Shown: in pieces, positions 56,345-64,000 of the stretch
Position numbering within the stretch: position 1 is the stretch's first letter
Layout: every line of letters starts with the position of its first letter
Source of the DNA: Erinaceus europaeus
Taxonomy: Eukaryota; Chordata; Mammalia; Eulipotyphla; Erinaceidae
Reading direction: 5' to 3'
Assembly: GCF_950295315.1 (NCBI RefSeq)
Contig: NC_080165.1
Span: 7,132,417 to 7,196,416 of the forward strand
Length of the DNA stretch: 64,000 bases
The notes under the pieces: generated by a model
What the model was told of the DNA's origin: nothing
Database searches by the model: none
What the model saw: the letters and a program-made list of their open reading frames with translations, nothing else
Program-made: the position numbers and the translations under genes

Positions 56345-58627
56345 AAAATTCGTACATTAGCCCCAGGTGTTCAACTTTCCTGGGTAACGTGGCTTGGGCA
56401 GGTGCATCCACTGTGGGCACTGCATACAGTGACCATGGAACCAGCCTCTGGTGAGAGGGCCAGATTGATCCCGAAAGGCATCTTTTGGTCACCCAGATAC
56501 AGGGAATTTTCAACAGTATCATTGATTCTCAAATATTTTAGTGCAGAAGATGCAATCTCACCCCGCTCCTCCACCCCCTTCTGAAAACAAGACAGCAACT
56601 GTGCTGGCAAGCAGACCTGGTGATCCTAAGTTTAGTTTTTATGATGAATCATCCAGAGATTTTACTGGCTGTGTGTCGTTAGCGGCTTTATTCTTAGAAA
56701 AATGTGAATTTCAGTTAAATCCATTTGGCAGTACATAATCGAAGTGGACTTGGTCCAAAATACGTAATTATAGGTCAGCTGGAGGTGATTATCCATCCAG
56801 GAACTTGCCTGGGGGTGGGCAGCTCTGACCACGGCTTTTAAAGCCACGTTTTCTTTCTTGCAACACGATTTATATAAACGAAGTTCTGCAAAGGCTTTTA
56901 CTTGCATCCTTTTAACTCGGTTCATTGTCTTTCTGCCTCTTTAGGGGGCAAACATATAATTTCTGGCCCAAATTTGATGTGAAACAAGGAGGCGATTGTG
57001 CGGTAACGGCAGAGTCACTGCCATGGTCACGCTGGTTGCACCCAGACCAGACCGGCTTCCTCTTGGGTGATTGTTTGACGTGATTTTCAAGGACAGTTTC
57101 AAATCACCCCCGCCCCCACTCCCCCCACCCCATGATCAGTAAAGACATTCCGCAGGGGAATTTAGTCCTCTTTCAATTCTGTAGCTTTTAAAGAAAGTCC
57201 TAAAAAAAGAAAGGCTGGCAGTACAGTTTCTTCATCGCTATTAATAAGAGAAAGCACACACAGCCACTCTGATGGGTAAATCTTCTGGGAACGTTGCGTG
57301 TCTAATGGGAGGCAGAAGCGTGGTATGGCAGTCAGTGTTTCTGGTTTCCTAGCACTTGCTTTAGAGACTATTTTTGAGCACTTCGTATCTCCTTTATCTG
57401 ACTGTCTATTCACTGAATCTTTGCTTTTCTTCGTCTTGTCTGTGACGATGGAATCTAAAAGGTTCTAATAAATAAGTCATCAGCTTGCCAGGCTTTTGAT
57501 CTTCTAGTGCTCTCTGTTCAGAGATGTTAGCAGGAAATAAACACAGGTTTTCCCCGTAGTGGTTCAGTGTTAATTTCCAAAGTCCTTTCATGTTTTAAAA
57601 CTCCTTCCTAGTCAATGTGAGCCCTCAGGTGCTCTGTACTGACTGACAAGGGTCTGGCATTCCATCATCTGAAAATCCAGTTTCAGAGGCTTTTTTTTTT
57701 TTCATCTCTCACTCTGGAATCTAAATTGCAGCAGGTACAATAAGTTTTTACAGAAAAAAAAAAGGTCTAGTGAAAGGAAATTGATGTGTTAACTTAGGAA
57801 AACCTGGAATCATTCTATGAACTATTCTAAGACGGTGGAACAACTAATGGAATAATCATTCGCTTGTGAAATAATCTAAATATGGCCACTTAATGTCTCA
57901 GGATCTCATTTTCTTCACTTTGGTAATGAGATACTAAAATTCAGAGTAGGATAATGGAAATTGTGATATGTCTTCTATAAGTCAATATTTAACTTCAAAA
58001 TGATTGTTAGATACTACCAATGGATGGATCCATGTAAACTAACCTTGCTACATTCCACAGTGGCAGAATTTTTAATTTATATTGGTATATCTAGAGTCTG
58101 TTCCCATCACTTGGTTCTACAGCTTCATCTACAGCCTGACTTTTTTAGATAGTAAAGGAGAAGAGGAGAGATACCACAATGCCATAACTTGCCAGTGTCC
58201 TCTTGTTCTTTATGTACTCTGTCAGGCTTTCAAACCTAAATTCCACGCATGGTAAGTCAGCAGTCTCTCATGTGAGCTGTCTCACTGGCCATTTTAATAC
58301 CAGCAGGGTGAGAGGTACAGATTGAAATGTAATGTAGTCCTGCAGACATGGCATGGTTTGGGGAATGGGCCAGGGAAAACATCTCAGCATGCCAGGCTTG
58401 TTTTGCCATAAGGCTTATGTAGCCCGTGACCTAATTATTCTGCATAGTCCACATAGATATGTAATTTTTCAAACCCAGATAGGAGTCAATGGGGCCAAAG
58501 CTCCAGGCCACAGCTCATTTGATACTTGATGTGAATGAGGGGATACTTGACCTGTTCACATTGTAGCTGTCATTCTGCTGAGCTTCTCTTAGACATGTCA
58601 GTTAAGAGAGAACTTACAACACAAGAG
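56345..58627. other. Longest block (~2.3 kb) free of recognised repeats
   Basis: Contains a C-rich patch at ~57105-57131 and somewhat higher GC than the rest. Adjacent minus frames at 57406-57591 and 57162-57413 (61 and 83 codons) are in different phases and show no motif. No splice-bounded exon can be argued. It is the best place in the window to look for conserved non-coding DNA. Confidence 0.5.
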
Positions 58628-58636
58628 TGTTAGTGT

Positions 58637-59164
58637 GGCTATAGGCCCTTTGGAATATAAATAAAATATGCCTACTAGCTATCTATAAAATGGAGGACCC
58701 CGCCCCCCCCAACTCTTCATCTGCACTAATTCAGCCTTTAGGTTCATTAGTCAACAACTTGTTTGGCTTTCTATGTTAACCCTCTTTTCAGCCACCAGGT
58801 TCCAGATGCCAGCATGATGCCAACCAGACTTCCCTGGAGAGAGAACCCCACCAATGTGTCCCGTAGCTCCGCTTTTCCAGAGCCCTGCCCCACTAGGGAA
58901 TGAGAGAGGCAGGCTGGGAGTATGGATCCACCTGCCAACATCCGTGTTCAGTGGGGAAGCAATTACAGAAGCCAGACCTTCCACCTTCTGCATCCCACAG
59001 TGACCCTGGGTCCATACTCCCAGAGGGATAAAGAATAGGAAAGCTATCAGGGGAGGGGATGGGATATGAAGTTCTGGTGGTGGGAATTGTGTGGAGTTGT
59101 ACCCCTCTTATCCTATGGTTTTGTTAATATTTCCTTTTTATAAATAAATTAAAATTTTAAAAAA
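58637..59164 (+). mobile_element. LINE-3' family copy, 528 bp, 9-bp TSD
   Basis: tgttagtgt at 58628-58636 and 59165-59173. The 5' end is at 'ggctataggccctttggaat' and the 3' end is 'ataaattaaaattttaaaaa'. Confidence 0.92.
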
Positions 59165-59173
59165 TGTTAGTGT

Positions 59174-60569
59174 AGAAGAGAGTATGTCACAGATTTCTTT
59201 TTACTCCATTGTGCTCCCTTTCAACACTCTCTGGTCTCATCAACCCTTGTATTTCTTGCTAATTTTAGTTGTTTTAGAATTCATTTGATGCAATCTGTAA
59301 CTAGCCACTAAAAAAACAAGGAACCTAGTAGCGGCTGCTGCATTGTTTGCCATGTTCCTACAGAGTGGTGAGTAAGCCTGCCACCTGGGGCCCAAAGCTC
59401 CAGACAGGGGTCTTCAGTGATTGTGTACTTGACTGAATCCTGTGTGAATACTGAAGTCTCAAAGAATCATAGAAACAAACCCACAGCATAATACTTAAGT
59501 AAAAAGACTTTCATACCCAAGACAGCAAAGGTCCTAGGTCCCATCCCCATTATCACCAAAATCCAAGATTGGCAAACACTCTGGTAAATATAATCAATTA
59601 ATTAAACATAAAAAGGGATAAAGGAAGGAGAGAAAAAGCAAGAAATGTAGTATATATGGTGAATGAGGAAGAAGAGCACTGAATTTAAAGGGTTCAGCAT
59701 TATAAGATATTACAGACTAAAGTCATTGCAAAAATCTTATGTCAGTGAATGGGAAGTCAGCATACAATGTTTGACTATTGGACAGGAGAATAATCAATGA
59801 GATGTTTTCACATAGAATTTCTAAAGTTTCATTATCTACAACACTTGGGAGAATGAGGTAGTGTGGTAATCTGTTAATACATATTTCATTTAATTGAAAA
59901 GCTTTAACCAAACGGTGCCCATAGAGTCCCAGATCATAAAACCGGAAAGAAACCGAAAGACGATGTCATGTGGACCAACTTATGAGCAACTCCGGTAGAC
60001 ATTACGTTCTTGGTACTCCCAGCTACTTAGTCACAGGCCCAGGACAGGACCTAAATCTCTTCACTTGACCTCTCAGCCTTTCACTGCCCGGACTCTACAC
60101 TGCAATTATAATATAGTCTTTACAAACTACCTGCAAACCCATTGAATGAGATGTTGTCAAGAGAAAAGAGAGGAAGAATCTAGTATTTATACAGCTTTAC
60201 ACATCACAGTGGAATGATGCATTTCCTGTCACCTACTTCTAACGGGAGAAGGTAGCTTAGCTCACACTGCTTTTCCAACTGCTGCCTACGTCTTTCCCTT
60301 TGATCTGAGTATGTGATTCATGGTATCACAGGCATCCTAGAATCTCTTTTATTTCTTCCTCAGTGGGAAGTAGCCTGTAAATCCAGAATCAGATTTCAGA
60401 TATTCATTGTGAATTCTGACCTTTGCGATAGACCCACAGTTGACTTGACACACTTGGATGGACAGTAGAGAGAGGACCAGCCCATAGATACGAGTTGAAT
60501 ATACCCAGGCTACAGAGTTTGTATCTTTGTAAAATCAATTCTCCTCCTTCTCTTCTCCTCCCTCCCAAC
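59174..60569. other. Mostly unassigned, with one SINE-C
   Basis: No gene. See SINE-C at 59480. Confidence 0.5.
59480..59600 (+). mobile_element. SINE-C, diverged
   Basis: 'cccacagcataatacttaag', 'gactttcatacccaagacag', 'tcctaggtcccatcccc'. Confidence 0.7.
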
Positions 60570-60675
60570 AGCAGGGCTGCAGGTGTCTCTCTGTTTCTCT
60601 CCATCTCTATCTCTGTCTCCCCGTTCCCAATTTTTCTGTCTTTATCCAATAATAAATAAATAAATACATATATGA
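60570..60675 (+). mobile_element. SINE-B 3' half
   Basis: 'agcagggctgcaggtgtctc' to 'ccaataataaataaataaat'; the head is missing (5' truncation). Confidence 0.85.
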
Positions 60676-60819
60676 AAAAAATATTAATTGCTTCCTGGAA
60701 TGTTTTGACTCATCATGGCCATGGCATTAAATAATAACAAAAAGAAAAATTACATAAAGCCTATGAACATTTTTCCATTTCCTACACTAGTTGTGTTAGC
60801 CTACAGAAAAGATATAGCC

Positions 60820-60930
60820 CTGGGGCCAGGTGGTGGCAAACACAGTCAGCACACATGTTATCATGCCTGAAGACCCAGGTTCAAGCTCCTGGTCCCCATC
60901 TGCATGATGAAAGCTTCAGCAGAGGCAGTA
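60820..60930 (+). mobile_element. SINE-B head, host of a nest
   Basis: 'ggggccaggtggtggcaaac', 'caggttcaagctcctggtcc', 'gatgaaagcttcagcagagg'; cut at gcagta where the minus-strand SINE-B starts. Confidence 0.85.
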
Positions 60931-61384
60931 TTTTTTTTTTCTCTTTTTTCCTATTTTTTTTTGTATTTATTTATTCCCTTTTGTTGCCCTTGTTTTATTG
61001 CTGTTTATATTGAGGTCATTGTTATTAGATAGGACAGAGATAAATGGAGAGAGGAGGGGAAGACAGAGAGGGGGAGAGAAAGACAGACACCTGCAGACCT
61101 GCTTCACCGCCTGGGAAGCGACTCCCCTGCAGGCGGGGAGCCGGGGTTCGAACCGGGACCCTTACAGCCGGTCCTTGCGCTTTGATCCACGTGCACTTAA
61201 CCCACTGTGCTACTGCCTGACTCCCTTTTTTTCCTATTTTTTATTAGATAGAATAGAGAGGATGGAGAGATATAGAGAGGGAAAGAAAGAAAGAAAGATA
61301 AACACCTGCATACCTGCTTGGGGAGTGGGACTTGAACGTGATCATATGACTGCTTAACTGGGTGCACTGCTGCCTGGGCCCCAA
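60931..61384 (-). mobile_element. SINE-B (minus) split by a SINE-A
   Basis: The T-rich tail 60931-60959 and the body 61243-61384 ('tagatagaatagagaggatg' to 'gctgcctgggcccc') belong together. gcagta is at 60925-60930 and 61385-61390. Confidence 0.85.
60960..61226 (-). mobile_element. SINE-A inserted in the SINE-B tail, 16-bp TSD
   Basis: ttttttcctatttttt is at 60944-60959 and 61227-61242. Close to the family consensus, including 'agccggggttcgaaccggga'. Confidence 0.94.
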
Positions 61385-61439
61385 GCAGTACTATCTATAG
61401 TTATGTCTCTCATCCTTTATCAAAAAGAAGGAACAAGAA

Positions 61440-61590
61440 AAGAAAGATAAAATGAAAGGAAGTAAGGAAGAAGGGAAGGGAAATGAAGAGGAGAAGAGGA
61501 GAGAGGAGAGGAGAGGAGAGGAGAGGAGAGGAGAGGAGAGGAGAGGAGAGGAGAGGAGAGGAGAGGAGAGGAGAGGAGAGGAGAGGAGAA
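61440..61590. repeat. (GGAGA)n pentanucleotide array
   Basis: Purine-only sequence that becomes perfect ggaga units from ~61498 to 61588 (~18 units). Reverse complement of the 51331 array. Confidence 0.96.
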
Positions 61591-61754
61591 AAAAGAAAAA
61601 GATAGCCATGGGGAAAGCTGGCGAAGCCATTGAAGGCACCAAGCCCTAGCTATAAACTGGAATGGGGACAAAGTAAGATCATGTCCCTTTTATTATCTTA
61701 TCAAATTTTAATCAACAACCTTTTTTAATTTTACTATATCATAGGCATATCTTT

Positions 61755-62048
61755 TTTAAATCATAAAACATTTTATTAAAACATAAAAATTAATTATGTT
61801 TCTTTTTAATTTATTTAAGAAAGGATAAATTAACAAAACCATAGGGTAGGAGGGGTACAACTCCACACAATTCCCACCACCCAATCTCCATATCCCACCC
61901 CCTCCCCTGATAGCTTTCCCATTCTCTATCCCTCTGGGAGCATGGACCCAGGGTCATTGTGGGATGCAGAAGGTAGAAGGTCTGGCTTCTGTAATTGCTT
62001 CCCCGCTGAACATGGGCGTTGACTGGTCGGTCCATACTCCCAGTCTGC
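61755..62048 (-). mobile_element. LINE-3' family copy, 294 bp, 17-bp TSD
   Basis: atcataggcatatcttt is identical at 61738-61754 and 62049-62065. The shortest clearly bounded member. Confidence 0.94.
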
Positions 62049-62136
62049 ATCATAGGCATATCTTTCATGTAACATTTTAAATAGGGATCTTGACTAAAAA
62101 AATCAAACTTTTTATTAAAAATGGAATTGGTGTTTT

Positions 62137-62339
62137 TTAATTTTATTTATTATTGAATAGAGACATCCAGAAATCGAGAGGGCAGGGGAAGATAGAGATG
62201 GAGAGAGACAGAGAGACACCTGCAGCCCTGCGTCACCACTCGTGAAGATTTCCCTCTGTGGGTGAGGACCAGGGGCTTGAAGCTGCATGCTTGGGCACTA
62301 TAATGTGAGCGCTTAACCAAGTGTGCCACCGCCTGACCC
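62137..62339 (-). mobile_element. SINE-B
   Basis: The flanks tggaattggtgtttt and tggaatttgtggtttt are near-identical. Complete copy from T-rich tail to 'gccaccgcctgaccc'. Confidence 0.92.
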
Positions 62340-62377
62340 TGGAATTTGTGGTTTTATGAAAATAGTACAGAAGGATT

Positions 62378-62512
62378 TGGGAACTAGCATGATGGTTATG
62401 CAGAAGAACTTTTAGACTCGAAACTCTGAGGTCCCAGGTTCAGTCTCTGACTACCATAAACCAGAACTAAGCAGTGTTTAAATAACAACAACAATAATAA
62501 TAACAATAATCA
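62378..62512 (+). mobile_element. SINE-C
   Basis: 'gaactagcatgatggttatg', 'tctgaggtcccaggttcagt', 'taccataaaccagaactaag', tail (aac/aat)n. Confidence 0.88.
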
Positions 62513-62624
62513 CCATGTATATTATTAATATAATAAAATCTATAGACTTACAGAATCTGAAACAAAGACCTAGTTATTTTAAGATTATTCTGAACTGACA
62601 AGATAAGAATGATAAAATTGTGCT

Positions 62625-62970
62625 TTTTTTTTTTTGCCTCCAGGGGTATTGCTGGGACTGGGTGCCTGAACCACGAATCCACTGCTCCTGGAGACCATTT
62701 TCTCCCTTTTGTTACCCTGGTTGTTTTACCATCGTTGTGGCTATTATTATTGTTGTTATTGATGTCGTTGTTGGATAGGACAGAGAGAAATGGAGAGAAG
62801 AGGGGAAGACAGAGAGGGGGAGAGAAAGACAGACACCTGCAGACCTGCTTCACCGCCTGTGAAGCGACTACCCTGCAGGTAGGAAGTAGAGGGCTCGAAT
62901 TGGAATCCTTCAGCAATCCCTTCGCTTTGCACCACATGTGCTTAACCCGCTGCACTACTGCCTGACCCAC
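62625..62970 (-). mobile_element. SINE-A (long tail)
   Basis: The module reverse 'gcctccaggggtattgctgg' to 'cctggagacc', then body and head to 'tactgcctgaccc'. The target word aattgtgct is at 62616-62624 and 62971-62979. Confidence 0.94.
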
Positions 62971-62985
62971 AATTGTGCTATTTTT

Positions 62986-63254
62986 TAATATTTATTTATT
63001 CCCTTTTGTTGCCCATTTTTTATTGTTGAAGTTATTATTCTTGTTGTTATTGATGTTGTCCTTGGATAGGACAGAGAGAAATGGAGAGAGGAGAGGAAGA
63101 CAGAGAGGGGGAGAGAAAGACAAACACCTGCAGACCTGCTTCACTGCTTTTGAAGGGAGCCCCCTGCAGTGGGGGCTCGAACCGGGACCCTTCAGCAGGT
63201 CCATGTGCTTTGCAGCACATGCACTTAACCTGCTGTGCTACCGCCTGACTCCCA
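62986..63254 (-). mobile_element. SINE-A (short tail) at the same target word
   Basis: Bounded by aattgtgctattttt at 62971-62985 and 63255-63269. The word is therefore present three times around two SINEs. Confidence 0.94.
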
Positions 63255-63501
63255 AATTGTGCTATTTTTAAAATATGTCTTTTTACATTACGGGAGTGAG
63301 GGAATGAGAAGGAAAGTGATGGGAAAAACAGTTCACTGTTCAGCTCTGATAGAAAGTGATTTTGAGGATTAACACTGGAGACTCAGGCCAGCAAATTGGT
63401 GCCCTTGTAGAATGAATGACTCTCCAGTCTTGGAAAAGGGAAGCCATGATTCTTCCTCCTTATTTCATACCATGGATAATCACCTGGAAAAAAAAAAATT
63501 C

Positions 63502-63791
63502 GGGAGTAGGGCGGTAGAGCAGCGGGTTAAGCACACGTGGCGCAAAGAGCAAGGACCGGTGTAAGGATCCCGGTTCGAGCCTCCGGCTCCCCACCTGCAG
63601 TGGAGTCACTTCACAGTCTGTGAAGCAGGTCTGCAAGTATCTATCTTTCTCTCCCCCTCTCTGTCTTCCCCTCCTCTCTCCATTTCTCTCTGTCCTATCC
63701 AACAACAATGACATCAATAACAACAACAATAATAACTACAACAATAAAACAACAAGGGCAGCAAAAGGGAATAAATAAATATTTTTAAAAA
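63502..63791 (+). mobile_element. SINE-A (short tail), very well preserved
   Basis: Head 'gggcggtagagcagcgggtt', 'ggatcccggttcgagcctcc', intact body and 'aagggaataaataaat'. The A box (tagagcagcgg) and B box (ggttcgagcct) fit RNA polymerase III promoter patterns. Confidence 0.96.
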
Positions 63792-63835
63792 TCTCACAGA
63801 GGTTTATTCTAGCATCATCTTCCTATCATTTTCCT

Positions 63836-63900
63836 ATCATCTATCTATCCATCTGTCTATCTATCTATCATCATCTATATCTATCATCACCTGTCATCTG
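63836..63900. repeat. (CTAT)n/(ATC)n imperfect microsatellite
   Basis: tctatctatc units interrupted by catc and ctgt variants. Confidence 0.92.
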
Positions 63901-63934
63901 TCTATGTTTTACCATCGACTCATTATTGTGATTT

Positions 63935-64000
63935 CATAATGTTTTACAAGATTTTAAGATGTTGGGCTAGCTGTGTCTCGCACACACTCCCCCCTCAAAC
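63935..64000 (-). mobile_element. L1 3' fragment cut by window end
   Basis: 'cataatgttttacaagattt' and 'taagatgttgggctagct' resemble the L1 extreme 3' end at 37300. Confidence 0.5.

Noticed and set aside
57162..57591. Two adjacent minus-strand frames (83 and 61 codons) as a possible two-part gene
   Set aside because: Different phase, no motif, no splice signals that I can defend, and ordinary lengths for chance frames.
62609..63271. Recurrent protein-like string DRTERNGERRGRQRGGEKDRHLQTC seen in many frames (e.g. 13136, 33457, 39695, 61020, 62609, 62975, 63460), quoted here in part
   Set aside because: It is the antisense translation of the SINE-A body and recurs wherever that SINE lies. 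Its recurrence reflects copy number, not a gene family.
63502..63600. Functional tRNA gene
   Set aside because: A and B boxes are present, but they belong to a SINE head. No cloverleaf with acceptor stem and terminator fits.

Overview
This window is nuclear DNA of a placental mammal. The most likely source is a hedgehog (Erinaceidae, e.g. Erinaceus). I infer this from recognising the dominant tRNA-derived SINEs and have not checked it against a database. No protein-coding exon, functional tRNA or rRNA gene, CRISPR array or prokaryotic-type operon can be supported. Apart from two LINE-1 ORF remnants, every open frame is short and lies inside repeats or in sequence with no recognisable product. 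The window reads as an intergenic or intronic 'retroelement sediment'. Repeat names below are working labels and family assignments rest on pattern recognition.

SINEs (57 called): SINE-A (19 copies) has a tRNA-like head containing 'tagcgcagcggg' and 'ggttcgagcc', then 'ggggagtcgcttcacaggcg'. Its tail is either short (ending gggaataaataaat) or long (an extra ~70-nt 3' module). SINE-B (25 copies) has a head 'ctggttgagcgcacatgtta', then 'gcagggggaaagcttt', and ends ccaataaataaagat. Three SINE-B-like copies also carry the long module. SINE-C (7), SINE-D (2) and SINE-E (4) are other tRNA-like families.

LINEs: many L1 pieces are present, mostly 5'-truncated 3' ends, plus a head-to-head pair of internally deleted L1s at 21.9-24.4 kb that carries ORF1 and ORF2 remnants. 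A second, 3'-anchored family ('LINE-3' family', 11 copies) shares one 3' end but starts at different points. Four copies have clear target-site duplications (TSDs) of 9-17 bp. The longest bounded copy is 1,079 bp.

LTRs: eight solitary retroviral LTRs are present and no gag, pol or env reading frame was seen. Six of the seven ERVK/class II-like LTRs have 6-bp TSDs (five exact, one 5/6). The eighth is a different LTR with a 5-bp TSD.

Layout: 0-9.7 kb is a dense SINE/LTR mosaic. 9.7-12.5 kb is mostly unassigned, with a CA-rich array. 12.9-13.9 kb is a three-layer nest (SINE in LTR in SINE). 14-20.7 kb is mostly unassigned AT-rich DNA. 20.7-24.8 kb is an LTR plus the L1 pair. 25-29.7 kb has SINEs, three LTRs and LINE-3' copies. 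33-43 kb is an L1-rich belt with nested insertions. 44.5-46 kb, 48.2-50 kb and 56.3-58.6 kb are the longest blocks without a recognised repeat. 58.6-64 kb is again a dense SINE/LINE mosaic with a second nest at 60.8-61.4 kb. The genes do not 'work together' here: all autonomous elements are broken, and the interest is in the insertion history and in modular SINE structure.
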